Assembly: GCF_000813825.1 (NCBI RefSeq)
Contig: NZ_JWTA01000023.1
Span: forward strand, 1-42,258
Length of the DNA stretch: 42,258 nt
From: Chryseobacterium taiwanense
GTDB taxonomy: Bacteria; Bacteroidota; Bacteroidia; Flavobacteriales; Weeksellaceae
Direction: 5' to 3'
A program made the translations under genes and the position numbers. Positions 8,101-15,797 of this stretch are shown one piece after another. How positions within the stretch are numbered: the first letter of the stretch is position 1; every line of letters starts with the position of its first letter. The notes under the pieces were generated by a model. The model was not told the origin of the DNA, did not search any database, and saw nothing but the letters and a program-made list of their open reading frames with translations.

Positions 8101-8840
8101 CGTTGAATGCTTTCGCAAAAGAAGGAGCTGCAATCAGCAGTTTACCTTTGATCAATATCAATCACCAATTATTGGATGAAAGTATTGATGCTTGGGTAGA
8201 AGAAATCAAAACTTCTCAGATTTTAGCATTCTCAGGAGGTTTCTCTGCAGGAGATGAGCCGGATGGTTCTGCAAAATTCATTGTAAACGTTTTAAAAAAT
8301 GAGAAGATGAGAAACGCAGTTCACGAATTGCTAGACAGAGACGGTATGATTATCGGTATCTGTAACGGTTTCCAGGCGTTGGTTAAATCAGGATTGTTAC
8401 CTTACGGAAGAATCAAAGATTTGGATGAAAATTCTCCAACGTTAGCTCATAACGCGATCAGAAGACATATTTCTCAAATGGTTAACGTAAGAGTAGTGAA
8501 TGACGAATCGCCTTGGTTGAAAGGAATGAAAGACCAGGTGTTCACCATTCCGATTTCTCATGGTGAAGGTCGTTTCATGGCTTTGGAAGCGGAAATTCAG
8601 AAGCTATATGAAAACGGACAGATTGCAACACAATATTTGGATCTGGATGGAAACATTGCTCACGGAATGCCGTTCAATCCAAATAATTCATTGTTCGGAA
8701 TTGAAGGAATCACCAGTCCGGATGGTAAAATATTCGGTAGGATGGGCCACCCGGAACGTTTTGCAGAAGGGTTGCTGAAAAACATTCCAACTGCGAATTA
8801 CCATAATATATTCAAAAACGGAGTAGAATACTTCAAATAA
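5145..8840 (+). CDS. purL: Phosphoribosylformylglycinamidine synthase PurL (large single-chain type)
   Basis: Converts FGAR, glutamine and ATP to FGAM in purine synthesis. The 1231-residue chain is the large proteobacterial/eukaryotic form with glutaminase fused at the C-terminus, not the PurLQS complex. The FGAM synthase region shows YWSDHCRHTTF at residues 213-223, the KNETHNHPTEIEPFGGAST substrate/ATP loop, and the glycine-rich GATGRDGVGGASGSS. The glutaminase domain (about residues 960-1231) has FPGTNCEYDT, the nucleophile Cys1073 in GICNGFQ, and the His/Glu pair H1202/E1204 in HPERF. All key residues are present. It ends in a strong terminator, so it appears to be the last gene of its transcript. 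Confidence 0.97.
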   Translation: MSNNKRIFVEKRGIFDVESPKIFDEVKAVVPSIQSVKVYNVYDIFGLNDGEFGKVVNSTFVDPVTDILHEENPAKGIYFGMEFLPGQYDQRADSAQQCIALLTENEKSKVRSGKLIEFEGVSESDLVKIKDLLINKVESQEKDLSILDIPAEETPSKVIIHENFINFDDAQLEEFFNKHGFALGLDDLKFIQEYFKTENRNPTETELKVLDTYWSDHCRHTTFETELSNIEFEGKFKHTLETIFNDYIEKRKFLGRELKPISLMDLATVCGRYFHKTGNLENLVVSDEINACTIQIEAEYDGKKEPWYLLFKNETHNHPTEIEPFGGASTCLGGAIRDPLSGRSFVFQAMRLTGAADVLESVDKTLPGKLPQKTITKQAANGYSSYGNQIGLATTMVSEIYDEGYKAKRMEVGFVAGAVPVDWVRREKPEAGDSIIILGGATGRDGVGGASGSSKEQDETSIHTMSSEVQKGNAVEERKIQRLFRNPEVTRLIKKSNDFGAGGVSVAIGEIADSLEVNLDVLPLKYEGLNGTELAISESQERMAVVVEPKDKEQFIKFCEAENIVAVEVAKVTDSGRMQMFWKGDKIVDLSRAFLDTNGCSKSQEVKITHLNEVKEETPSFNEENFLKILGDKNVASQKGLLEMFDSSIGATTVAMPLGGKYQQTLMEGSVQTLPIIGAKDIETVSLASWGFDAEISKQNSLLGASYAVVESVAKIVAMGGDYKNIRFSFQEYFEKLGQNPEKWGKPLASLLGAYDAQINFGLAAIGGKDSMSGTYQDLNVPPTLISFACANGEKKNIISPEFKKAGNKVYFFNHIAQENGLPNYDALKAVFELIFENIKAGKIVSVKTVKEGGVAVALAKMSFGNRLGAEITVAENALLAKNIGSLIIESTEELSSVNLHLIGEVKDSNSIKINEVEFAIEKLLAANTNTFENLFPTIEKEKLTVEIDEKLNSINPRNIIIKKHGIAQPKVFAPVFPGTNCEYDTLNAFAKEGAAISSLPLININHQLLDESIDAWVEEIKTSQILAFSGGFSAGDEPDGSAKFIVNVLKNEKMRNAVHELLDRDGMIIGICNGFQALVKSGLLPYGRIKDLDENSPTLAHNAIRRHISQMVNVRVVNDESPWLKGMKDQVFTIPISHGEGRFMALEAEIQKLYENGQIATQYLDLDGNIAHGMPFNPNNSLFGIEGITSPDGKIFGRMGHPERFAEGLLKNIPTANYHNIFKNGVEYFK

Positions 8841-8846
8841 AATATC

Positions 8847-8883
8847 AAACCTCATAGATTTCCTTATTCTATGAGGTTTTTTT
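8847..8883 (+). terminator. purL terminator
   Basis: AAACCTCATAGA (8847-8858) and TCTATGAGGTTT (8868-8879) form a perfect 12-bp stem followed by Ts. Confidence 0.85.
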
Positions 8884-8908
8884 ATAGCTATTTTCGCGAA
8901 TAAGTTTA

Positions 8909-8916
8909 TATTTTTG
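8909..8916 (+). promoter_or_regulatory. -7 element before the DUF3667 gene
   Basis: TATTTTTG lies 34 nt before the ATG at 8951. Confidence 0.45.
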
Positions 8917-8950
8917 TATCATACTTACAATGATAAAAAAACTTTAACTA

Positions 8951-9652
8951 ATGAACGAAAGGAATTCTTCTGAACAAAAACAAGGAATCAAAAGAATAGA
9001 TGCAGAATACATTTCGCACGAGATACAACACCTTTTCCATTTTGATAAAGGCTTTCCTTTTACCTTTAAAGAACTTTTGTTACGTCCGGGAAAAGCGGTA
9101 AGAGAATACCTTACAGAAAACCGTGAAAAATACGTAAAACCTATTGTGTTTTTAGTCTTCTCGGCAGTTATTTATACCTTTCTCATCCATCTTTTTCATA
9201 TTGAAGTTCTCATATTTAATATCAAAGGATTGGGAAAAACAGCGGGATGGGAAAATAGTATGTATATCGATGCTATCAATAATTGGGTAGACTCTCATCT
9301 TGGATATTCAGCTTTGATCATCGGATTTTTTATGGCTTTATGGGCTAAAATGTTCTTTTATAAAAAAGGCTATAACATATTTGAAATCTTCGTACTCCTA
9401 TCTTATATTTTCGGAGTCTTTTTTATTGCAGTGTTAATCTTTCTCTTACTTTCAAAATTAACCGGATTATTTATCATCGCTCAGATTGGAGTTTATTTGG
9501 TTCAGGTTTATTTTGTGTGGGCAATTGGTCAGTTTTTTGGAGAAAAGAATTTCTTGAATTACGTTAAGAGTTTCATTTGCTTATTCTTAGGAATTATTAC
9601 TTATAAATACAGTTTATTTTTATTGGCTTATTTGATACATTTTTTTAAGTAA
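8951..9652 (+). CDS. DUF3667 family membrane protein
   Basis: A 233-residue protein. The N-terminal soluble part carries the DUF3667 hallmark: HEIQHLFHFDKGFPFTFKELL followed by RPGKAVREYLTENREKYVKP (about residues 24-66). This is followed by about five hydrophobic segments running to the C-terminus. Many DUF3667 members begin with a CxxC zinc ribbon; this one lacks it and starts directly with the conserved region. It has its own promoter and terminator (9683-9720). The function of the family is unknown; the location is the inner membrane by sequence. Confidence 0.85.
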   Translation: MNERNSSEQKQGIKRIDAEYISHEIQHLFHFDKGFPFTFKELLLRPGKAVREYLTENREKYVKPIVFLVFSAVIYTFLIHLFHIEVLIFNIKGLGKTAGWENSMYIDAINNWVDSHLGYSALIIGFFMALWAKMFFYKKGYNIFEIFVLLSYIFGVFFIAVLIFLLLSKLTGLFIIAQIGVYLVQVYFVWAIGQFFGEKNFLNYVKSFICLFLGIITYKYSLFLLAYLIHFFK

Positions 9653-9682
9653 ATCAGATCAAATAGAATACAATTTTAATGG

Positions 9683-9724
9683 AAAACGGATTCGGGTGTT
9701 ATAACATTCGGATCCGTTTTTTTA
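9683..9724 (+). terminator. Terminator after the DUF3667 gene
   Basis: AAAACGGAT (9683-9691) pairs with ATCCGTTTT (9712-9720) and a T-run follows. The intervening bases can extend the stem imperfectly. Confidence 0.8.
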
Positions 9725-9793
9725 TTATGAATACAAAAAGATGTTTTTGAATGTGATTTTTATATTTATTTTCAATTAAAATTATCAAATATT

Positions 9794-9801
9794 TAATTTT
9801 G
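9794..9801 (+). promoter_or_regulatory. Possible -7 element before the LamG protein gene
   Basis: TAATTTTG matches TAnnTTTG, 57 nt before the ATG. No TTG at the expected spacing, so weak. Confidence 0.35.
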
Positions 9802-9858
9802 TTTTCATTTTAATGAGCGTTTTTTATTAATTTTAAATAAAATTTAAATACTTTGATT

Positions 9859-10830
9859 ATGCTAAAAAATTACTTTTTCCCTCTTTTTTCATTGTTAATA
9901 ATGAATTTTGCCCATGCTCAGGCCGGAAATGCATTAGACCTTGATGGGACTAATGATTATGTCACTTTTAGTGTTCCTACCATGTTTAATAGTGTTGCTA
10001 CTCAGGATTTTACTATTGAAGCAAGGATAAAGCCGACTACCTTTACTACAAACAGGGTATTTTTTGTGCAGACAACGACTTCAAACTATGTGAGTATTAT
10101 GATCAATAGTACAGGAAAAGTGTATGCCTATATAAATGGAACCACCAATCCTTCTACTTCCGGCTCACTTACTCTGAATGCCTGGAATCATATAGCAATT
10201 ACAAGATCTGTGAGTACTAGTGAGACATTGATTTATATTAACGGTGTTTTGCAGACTACTGCATCAGGCGGAAGTACATCTTATGGTACGACAAATCTAA
10301 TGGCTATTGGATCTAAGACAGACGGAACGCAGCTCTTTAAAGGAACGATTGATGAATTTAGAATCTGGAGTACAGTAAGAACGGCAGCGCAAATAACGGC
10401 TAATATGGATAGTGAACTGACATTGCCACAAACAGGGCTGGTTTCCTACTATAAATGCAATCAAGGAATAGCAAACGGAAATAACGCGGGTGTCACTACT
10501 CTTAATGATGAATTCACCACGGTGAACGGAACTTTACTGAACTTTGCTTTAACTGGTACAACCTCTAATTGGGTTGGAACAAGTAGTTTATCTACAAAAG
10601 AAACCAATTTCAATCCATCGCTTTCATTAACGCCTAATCCTGCAGTAAACGAAATAAAAATTTTAGGCTTAAAACAAAGAACTGACTACAAAATTTTTAA
10701 TGCTACAGGACAGTTTATTAAAACAGGAAATGTGGATAAAGAAAACAATATAATCGAAGTCTCAGAACTCAATAAAGGAATCTACTTTATCAATTTAGGA
10801 GAAGAAAAAATGAAATTCATTAAAAAATAA
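9859..10830 (+). CDS. LamG-domain protein exported by type IX secretion (type A C-terminal signal)
   Basis: A 323-residue secreted protein. The signal peptide ends FAHAQ. Residues about 20-190 form a LamG-like jelly-roll (Laminin_G_3 pattern): ALDLDGTNDYV at the start, WNHIAITRS and IYINGVLQTT in the middle, and GTIDEFRIWSTVRTAAQI at the end, as in carbohydrate- or matrix-binding proteins. The last ~65 residues, beginning at LTPNPAVNE (258-266) and ending GIYFINLGEEKMKFIKK, are a type A type IX sorting domain. The ATG at 9859 is chosen over a TTG two codons earlier. The gene is monocistronic, with a terminator downstream. The ligand is unknown. Confidence 0.9.
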   Translation: MLKNYFFPLFSLLIMNFAHAQAGNALDLDGTNDYVTFSVPTMFNSVATQDFTIEARIKPTTFTTNRVFFVQTTTSNYVSIMINSTGKVYAYINGTTNPSTSGSLTLNAWNHIAITRSVSTSETLIYINGVLQTTASGGSTSYGTTNLMAIGSKTDGTQLFKGTIDEFRIWSTVRTAAQITANMDSELTLPQTGLVSYYKCNQGIANGNNAGVTTLNDEFTTVNGTLLNFALTGTTSNWVGTSSLSTKETNFNPSLSLTPNPAVNEIKILGLKQRTDYKIFNATGQFIKTGNVDKENNIIEVSELNKGIYFINLGEEKMKFIKK

Positions 10831-10845
10831 ATTTCTAAAAAAATG

Positions 10846-10877
10846 AAAAGAGTCAAGATTAAAATTGGCTCTTTTTT
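10846..10877 (+). terminator. Terminator after the LamG protein gene
   Basis: AAAAGAGTCAA (10846-10856) pairs with TTGGCTCTTTT (10865-10875), with one mismatch, and a T-run follows. Confidence 0.75.
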
Positions 10878-10885
10878 TATTTTTG
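10878..10885 (+). promoter_or_regulatory. -7 element fused to the terminator T-run, before the barstar-like gene
   Basis: TATTTTTG directly continues the T-run of the previous terminator and lies 33 nt before the ATG at 10918. No TTG at the usual distance. Confidence 0.4.
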
Positions 10886-10917
10886 AATACATAACGATTG
10901 GGAAACAATAATTAAAA

Positions 10918-11301
10918 ATGGAACACGAAAAGGCAAATAAAAAAATGACTGTTATCGATGGGAACCATTTTTCAGATTTAAAAGGTTTCTACGAGGAAAT
11001 TTCTCAGCTTTTTATGAAAGATCAGGATTGGAAAGTCGGAACTTTAGATGGTTTTGATGATATTCTCTATGGAGTAAGAACGGATATTACGTGGAGAAAT
11101 TCTCAAAAATCAAAAGAAGATTTAGGATTTAATGTAACTAAAGAATTTTACGAAAATAAAATCCGAATGGGTAAGCCTTTTAATGTACAATTGATTCAGC
11201 AAAAACTGGATGAGTTGATGGATGGAAACGGATTAACTTTATTTGAAATTTTAATTGAAATTATAGAATCACACAAAAATATTAGACTAATTTTGGATTG
11301 A
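10918..11301 (+). CDS. Barstar-like ribonuclease-inhibitor family protein
   Basis: A 127-residue cytoplasmic protein resembling barstar, the intracellular inhibitor of barnase-type RNases. The pattern fits along its length: MTVIDGNHFSDLKGFYEEI at the N-terminus, WKVGTLDGFDDILYG where barstar has its YYGENLDALWDCL helix, a conserved Trp before the variable middle, and a C-terminal EIIESHKNIRLILD strand. Barstar has about 90 residues; the extra ones are an N-terminal tag of nine and an insertion after the central helix. No barnase-like RNase or polymorphic toxin lies next to it, so it is an orphan here. ATG 10945 is an alternative start that gives a more typical N-terminus. Confidence 0.75.
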   Translation: MEHEKANKKMTVIDGNHFSDLKGFYEEISQLFMKDQDWKVGTLDGFDDILYGVRTDITWRNSQKSKEDLGFNVTKEFYENKIRMGKPFNVQLIQQKLDELMDGNGLTLFEILIEIIESHKNIRLILD

Positions 11302-11380
11302 ATTAAACCATTAAGGGATTTAAGATTTTAAGACTAGCTAAACTATCTTTCATTAAGGTCAAAATGGTTAGTATTAGCAA

Positions 11381-11408
11381 TGTCATGCTGAGCGAAGTCG
11401 AAGCATCT
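11381..11408. repeat. Dispersed repeat TGTCATGCTGAGCGAAG(T/C)CGAAGCATCT, single copy
   Basis: This 28-nt string matches the right arm of the inverted pair at 23942-23969 with one difference (T/C). It lies in the gap between the barstar-like and SGNH genes. Confidence 0.7.
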
Positions 11409-11469
11409 CAAAAACTATTGTTTGATGGTTTAAAATTCAAAGTAGACAAATAAAAATATAAAAAAGTAA

Positions 11470-12096
11470 ATGAAAAAAATGAGGTATGGTTTGTTCTTTG
11501 GTGACAGTATCACTTACGGAGAATATGATGGTGTTTTTGGTGGTTGGGTTGATATTCTGAAAAGATATGCTTTACAGAAATACAATGAAGGAAGTCATGA
11601 GTTGATTCTTTTTAATCTCGGAATTGGTGGAGAAACAACAGATGGTTTGGTGAAAAGAATACCCCATGAAATGGCGGCAAGAAATGCTGCAGAAGGAAAT
11701 ATAGTTTTCATTAGTTACGGAGCGAATGATTTAGCCATTAAAGAGGATATTCAAATGGTACATCCTGAAAAATTTGCTGCAAATATTTTAACAGCAATTC
11801 AGGAAGCGAAAAAATATTCCGATGATATATACTTGGTGAGCATTCTTCCTTTTTCAAATAATGTGGATGGAGTAGTTGTCGCTTCAGGAAAGTTGAGAAC
11901 AAATAATGAAGTTTTAGTTTATAATCAAATTCTAAAAAAAATTACGGCTGAAAATTCACTACATTATGTTGATTTTCATTCGGCTTTTTTAGACGATAAA
12001 GAAATTTTACTTTCAGCAGACGGTGTTCATCCCAATGAAAAGGGCTACGGAATGATGGCTGAAATTGCAATCCCAATCATTGAAAAATATTTATAA
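11470..12096 (+). CDS. SGNH/GDSL-family hydrolase (lipase/esterase-like)
   Basis: A 208-residue esterase-type hydrolase. Block I is FFGDSITYG with nucleophile Ser13, block II is GIGGETTDG, block III is ISYGANDL with the oxyanion Asn, and block V is DGVHPNEKGY with the Asp184/His187 pair. No signal peptide is seen, so it should be cytoplasmic. The substrate cannot be inferred; relatives act on short-chain esters, thioesters or lysophospholipids. Its stop codon overlaps the next start (TAATG at 12094-12098), so the two genes are translationally coupled. MRYGLFF at codon 4 is an alternative start. Confidence 0.9.
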   Translation: MKKMRYGLFFGDSITYGEYDGVFGGWVDILKRYALQKYNEGSHELILFNLGIGGETTDGLVKRIPHEMAARNAAEGNIVFISYGANDLAIKEDIQMVHPEKFAANILTAIQEAKKYSDDIYLVSILPFSNNVDGVVVASGKLRTNNEVLVYNQILKKITAENSLHYVDFHSAFLDDKEILLSADGVHPNEKGYGMMAEIAIPIIEKYL

Positions 12097-12428
12097 TGCC
12101 TCAATTATTTTCTTACGGAACTTTGCAGAAAGAGCAGGTTCAAATCGAAACTTTCGGACGAATCTTAAAAGGAGAAAAAGAAACTTTGACTGGATACAAA
12201 CTTGAAATGCTGGAAATCACAGATCCTGAAGTGTTAAGAAAAAGCAATCAGAAACACCATCCGATTTTAGTGTTTTCCGGAGATATGGAAGATGAGGTAG
12301 AAGGGATGTTATTTGAAGTTACAGAGGATGAAATCTTGCAAGCCGATGAATACGAAGTGGATGATTATAAAAGAATAGAAACAGTTTTTAAATCCGGAAA
12401 GTCAGGATTTATATATGTTGGAAAATAG
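12096..12428 (+). CDS. Gamma-glutamylcyclotransferase-like (AIG2/GGCT fold) protein
   Basis: A 110-residue protein of the GGCT-like fold, which cyclises gamma-glutamyl groups to 5-oxoproline. The substrate-binding loop YGTLQ is at residues 7-11, and the catalytic-glutamate region ADEYEVDDYKR at 83-93 matches the family's (L/A)DxxE...YxR pattern, with Glu87 the likely general acid/base. The start overlaps the stop of the SGNH hydrolase gene by one base (TAATG), so they are expressed together. The exact substrate is open: glutathione-derived or gamma-glutamyl-amine compounds. Confidence 0.88.
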   Translation: MPQLFSYGTLQKEQVQIETFGRILKGEKETLTGYKLEMLEITDPEVLRKSNQKHHPILVFSGDMEDEVEGMLFEVTEDEILQADEYEVDDYKRIETVFKSGKSGFIYVGK

Positions 12429-12464
12429 ATTTGATAATTAAGGAAATCAATAGAGAACGTTTAT

Positions 12465-12535
12465 TTTGTCATTCAGAGCGAAGCGTGGAATCTAGTCATG
12501 TTATAAAACTGCTAAGATTCCTACGGAATGACAAA
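12465..12535. repeat. Dispersed palindromic repeat between GGCT-like gene and dgkA
   Basis: The left arm tttgtcattcagagcgaagcgtggaatct (from 12465) and right arm agattcctacggaatgacaaa (12515-12535) share TTTGTCATTC...GGAATCT in inverted orientation. Same family as 5051-5104 and 32851-32893. It sits between convergent genes. Confidence 0.7.
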
Positions 12536-12584
12536 CGATTAATTATATTGACTCTTAGATATTCAGTCTTTTACGAAAATAAAA

Positions 12585-12941
12585 TTACTCAAAAATATAT
12601 TTCCAATAGACTAAAATTCCAACAATTACAGAAACGATAGTCATTAAAACCACTGCACCTGCGGAAATATCCTTAATAAATCCAATTCTTAGGTCAAATT
12701 CAGGCTGGACAATATCGCAGAGTTTTTCGATGGCAGTGTTAAAAATTTCAGAGGACAAAACACCGAAAGAAACTATTAAAATGAGAATAGTATCTGTAGA
12801 AGAAAGTTTTAGATAAAAAATTAAAAAAAGGTTGATAAAAAAAGCCAAAAGCTCAATCTGAAAATTTCGCTCACTTTTTATCATCAGAAAAACACCTCGG
12901 AAAGCGTTCAGAAAACTTTTATGAATCGGTGGTTTTCGCAT
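12585..12941 (-). CDS. dgkA: DgkA-family lipid kinase (diacylglycerol/undecaprenol kinase)
   Basis: A small integral membrane kinase, 118 residues, that phosphorylates diacylglycerol or undecaprenol with ATP at the inner membrane. It shows the family pattern: ERNFQIELLAF at 24-34, the active-site helix SSEIFNTAIEKLCD at 63-76 (Glu65, Asn68, Glu72), and IKDISAGAVVL at 89-99. Three membrane segments are visible. In many Bacteroidetes and Firmicutes the real substrate is undecaprenol, so the diacylglycerol name is only a family label. It is convergent with the GGCT-like gene and divergent from dnaN. Confidence 0.92.
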   Translation of the reverse strand: MRKPPIHKSFLNAFRGVFLMIKSERNFQIELLAFFINLFLIFYLKLSSTDTILILIVSFGVLSSEIFNTAIEKLCDIVQPEFDLRIGFIKDISAGAVVLMTIVSVIVGILVYWKYIFE

Positions 12942-12957
12942 GATGAAAATTTATAGA

Positions 12958-12965
12958 CAAATATA
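12958..12965 (-). promoter_or_regulatory. dgkA -7 element
   Basis: TATATTTG on the minus strand, 16 nt before the ATG, implying a short leader. Confidence 0.45.
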
Positions 12966-13109
12966 CTCAATTGGGAAAAGGAATTATTAATTTATTCTCA
13001 TAAAGAGAATCTTCTTTGTATAAAAAGAGAAGGAGAAATATTTAGAAAATTCTTTTGATGGTTGTTAATAACTCTCATAATTATTCTTTTCTATCTGTTT
13101 TCTATTTAT

Positions 13110-13117
13110 TATATTTG
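13110..13117 (+). promoter_or_regulatory. dnaN -7 element
   Basis: TATATTTG ends 21 nt before the dnaN ATG and matches TAnnTTTG. Confidence 0.5.
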
Positions 13118-13138
13118 TAGAAACTTATTTTTAAATCT

Positions 13139-14269
13139 ATGAAATTTATTATTTCAAGTGGTGAACTGCAGAAGGCGTTACAAACTGTAAGTGGTGTAAT
13201 ATCAAGCTCTCAATCGAGACCTATTTTAGAAAACTATCTTTTTGAATTAGACGGAACAAACGTTACCATTACAGCATCTGATGGCGAGACAACTCTTGTA
13301 ACTTCTCTTGAAGTGAAATCTGATGATACGGGAAAATTTGCTGTTCCTGCTAAGATTTTTCAAGATTTCATTAAGACGTACGGAGAGCAGCCACTTACCT
13401 TAGCGGTGAAGGATAATGCGGAAGGAACGGGAAGTCAGCTTGAGATTTTAGATGAAAAAGATAATTTCGCAGTAGCATTAGACAATGCAGATGACTATCC
13501 TGAATTACCGGAATTTGACGCTTCTCAAAGTGTTACAATGTCTGCAGGAGTTTTGTCTGAAGCATTAACCAATACACTTTTTGCAACAAGTAACGATTCT
13601 CTTCGTCCAGTAATGACAGGAGTATTGTTCCAGTTTGGAGAAAATGAAACAAATTTTGTTTCTACCGATTCTCACAGATTGGTTGTGTATAAAAGAACAG
13701 ACCTAATGAATGTTGAACCCATGGAGTTCATCATGCCTAAAAAACCTCTGAACATTTTCAAAAATATATTAGCGAGTTCAAATGATGATGTTACGATCGA
13801 TTTCAACGAGAACATGGCTAAATTTACTTTTGGTAAACATATTTGGATCTGTAGACTGATCGATGGAAAATATCCTAACTATACAGCGGTAATTCCAAAA
13901 GAAAACCCGAATGTATTAACGATCAACAGAAACCTTTTGTTAGGAGCAATTAAAAGAGCTTCTATCATGTCAAATAAATCTACCAATCAGGTAAGATTCA
14001 AGCTTTCTGCCAATATTCTTCACCTTCATGCAGAAGATACAGAATATGCAAACAAAGCAGATATGCAGATTCCTTGCGATTACAACGGAGAAGATATTAA
14101 CATCGGATTTAGTTCTAAATTCTTAACGGAAATGTTGACAATTTTAGGTTCAGACGATATTACAATGAAAATGTCTCAGCCGAACAGACCGGGAATCATT
14201 GAGCCGCTTGATGGTCTTGAAGACAACGAAAACATCTTAATGTTATCAATGCCGGTAATCGGATTGTAA
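13139..14269 (+). CDS. dnaN: DNA polymerase III beta subunit (sliding clamp)
   Basis: The processivity clamp that encircles DNA and tethers polymerase III and other factors. At 376 residues it is the usual length, with three clamp domains (about 1-125, 126-245, 246-376). Recognisable segments are MKFIISSGELQKALQTVSGV at the N-terminus, TNTLFATSNDSLRPVMTGV in the middle, and the C-terminal MLSMPVIGL, equivalent to the MPMRL-type tail that lines the partner-binding pocket. It stands alone, not next to dnaA or recF, as is common in Bacteroidetes, with its own promoter and terminator. Confidence 0.97.
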   Translation: MKFIISSGELQKALQTVSGVISSSQSRPILENYLFELDGTNVTITASDGETTLVTSLEVKSDDTGKFAVPAKIFQDFIKTYGEQPLTLAVKDNAEGTGSQLEILDEKDNFAVALDNADDYPELPEFDASQSVTMSAGVLSEALTNTLFATSNDSLRPVMTGVLFQFGENETNFVSTDSHRLVVYKRTDLMNVEPMEFIMPKKPLNIFKNILASSNDDVTIDFNENMAKFTFGKHIWICRLIDGKYPNYTAVIPKENPNVLTINRNLLLGAIKRASIMSNKSTNQVRFKLSANILHLHAEDTEYANKADMQIPCDYNGEDINIGFSSKFLTEMLTILGSDDITMKMSQPNRPGIIEPLDGLEDNENILMLSMPVIGL

Positions 14270-14290
14270 TAATATTAAAAAAAATAAATA

Positions 14291-14320
14291 AAAAGAGATT
14301 GATTGTTCAGTCTCTTTTTT
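14291..14320 (+). terminator. dnaN terminator
   Basis: AAAAGAGA (14291-14298) pairs with TCTCTTTT (14311-14318), with T-rich sequence after it. Confidence 0.75.
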
Positions 14321-14407
14321 GTTTTTAATACCCTTTTAAAGAATTTAGTACTACTTTCTTATTGTAAAAAACGACTGTTCTTCTATACAATTTCATCGTT
14401 TGTCGAT

Positions 14408-14415
14408 TACATTTG
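14408..14415 (+). promoter_or_regulatory. Possible -7 element of the efflux operon
   Basis: TACATTTG matches TAnnTTTG, 48 nt before the ATG of the TolC-like gene. Confidence 0.4.
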
Positions 14416-14463
14416 ATATTGGTTTCATGATTGAGCAATTTTGTTTCGTAAAACAGACAGAAA

Positions 14464-15768
14464 ATGAAACAGTATCTTATTATAGCACTCTTTGTCGGCA
14501 TCTTGGCGCCTGCTCAAAAAATATGGACGCTTCAGGATTGTCTTAATTATGCAGTAGAAAATAATATCACCGTTAAGAAAACAGTTTTAGATAAAACTAC
14601 AGCTCAAATTAATTATCAGCAACAGAAAAATAATAAACTGCCGACTATTTATGGTTCCTCTTCTTTGGGACTGACCAACGGATCGAGTATCGACCCTATT
14701 ACCAGTAGTTTTGTAAACCAAAATATCCTTTCAAACAGTTTTGGGATTTCTGCCAATGCAGTTTTGTATCAAGGGAATAAATTAAACCTTCAGATTGAGC
14801 AAAATAAAATGATTTCAGATCAATCAGAGTTATATCAGAAACAAGCTGAAAATAATATTGTTCTGAATGTTCTGAATGCTTATCTACAGGCTTTATATTA
14901 CTATGAAGGAATTGAAATTGCGAATAATACAGCAAGTTCTTCCGCTCAGGAATTGAAACTTACACAGACAAAATATAAAAACGGAGCCATTTCAAAATTA
15001 GAACTGGCGGATGTAGAAACTCAGAATGCACAGAATCAGTATACTGTAGTGAGTAGTGAGAATCTTTATAATCAGCAGGTTTTAAAACTGAAACAGTTGT
15101 TAGAATTAGATCCGAGTGTTGATTTTCAGATTGAAAAAGTGGAAATGAACGATTTAATGGACGAAATTCCTGAGAAACAGCAGGTATATGCATTAGCAAC
15201 CGAAAATCTTCCTGATCTGAAAATTTATGATGCTCAAGGTGAAATTCTTACTAAAAGTCTTGAAATCACAAAAACAGGTTATTTGCCAACACTTTCTGCA
15301 ACAGCAGGACTCAATACGGGATTTACAAGTACACAGGATTACAGCTACTTTAATCAGGTTAAAAATAACTTCAATAAATCTGTAGGATTGTCTTTAAACA
15401 TTCCGATTTTCTCTAAAAAACAGAATGAAACGAACGTACAGCTTGCAAAAATAAATATTGAACAGAATAATCTGGATAAGATAAGCGCCGGGAAAACATT
15501 GTATTCCAATATAGAAACGGCTTGGCAAAATGCGGTTGCCAATCAGGCTCAGCAGAAATCTTCAAAAGTGGCAAGAGACAATGCAAAACTTGCGTACGAT
15601 TTGGCAAATAAAAAGTTTGAATTCGGAGGATTGACAACCACTGAGCTTGCGGTAAGTAGAAATACGTATCTCACAAATGAACAGACCTACATTCAGTCAA
15701 AATATATGGCGGTTTTGTACACGCAGCTTCTGAATTTTTACCAAGGTAAAACATTGACAACAAACTAA
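14464..15768 (+). CDS. TolC-family outer-membrane efflux protein
   Basis: A 434-residue outer-membrane channel of the OEP/TolC family. The signal peptide ends APAQ (about residue 18). LQDCLNYAVENNITVKK is the family's typical N-terminal start, and two related helical repeats follow, with long heptad-rich stretches such as the TQTKYKNGAISKLELADVET region and its counterpart near KKFEFGGLTTTELAVSRN. It should trimerise into the periplasm-spanning duct. It is the first gene of a cluster (adaptor, ATPase, permease, sensor kinase, regulator) and is the exit channel of that tripartite pump. Confidence 0.94.
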   Translation: MKQYLIIALFVGILAPAQKIWTLQDCLNYAVENNITVKKTVLDKTTAQINYQQQKNNKLPTIYGSSSLGLTNGSSIDPITSSFVNQNILSNSFGISANAVLYQGNKLNLQIEQNKMISDQSELYQKQAENNIVLNVLNAYLQALYYYEGIEIANNTASSSAQELKLTQTKYKNGAISKLELADVETQNAQNQYTVVSSENLYNQQVLKLKQLLELDPSVDFQIEKVEMNDLMDEIPEKQQVYALATENLPDLKIYDAQGEILTKSLEITKTGYLPTLSATAGLNTGFTSTQDYSYFNQVKNNFNKSVGLSLNIPIFSKKQNETNVQLAKINIEQNNLDKISAGKTLYSNIETAWQNAVANQAQQKSSKVARDNAKLAYDLANKKFEFGGLTTTELAVSRNTYLTNEQTYIQSKYMAVLYTQLLNFYQGKTLTTN

Positions 15769-15797
15769 AATAAATATAAAGGATAAAATATAAAGCT

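Noticed and set aside
12431..12640. Plus-strand 69-codon ORF after the GGCT-like gene
   Set aside because: It reads straight through the palindromic repeat at 12465-12535 (CHSERSVESS-type translation of the repeat) and into the antisense of dgkA. It is not a gene.
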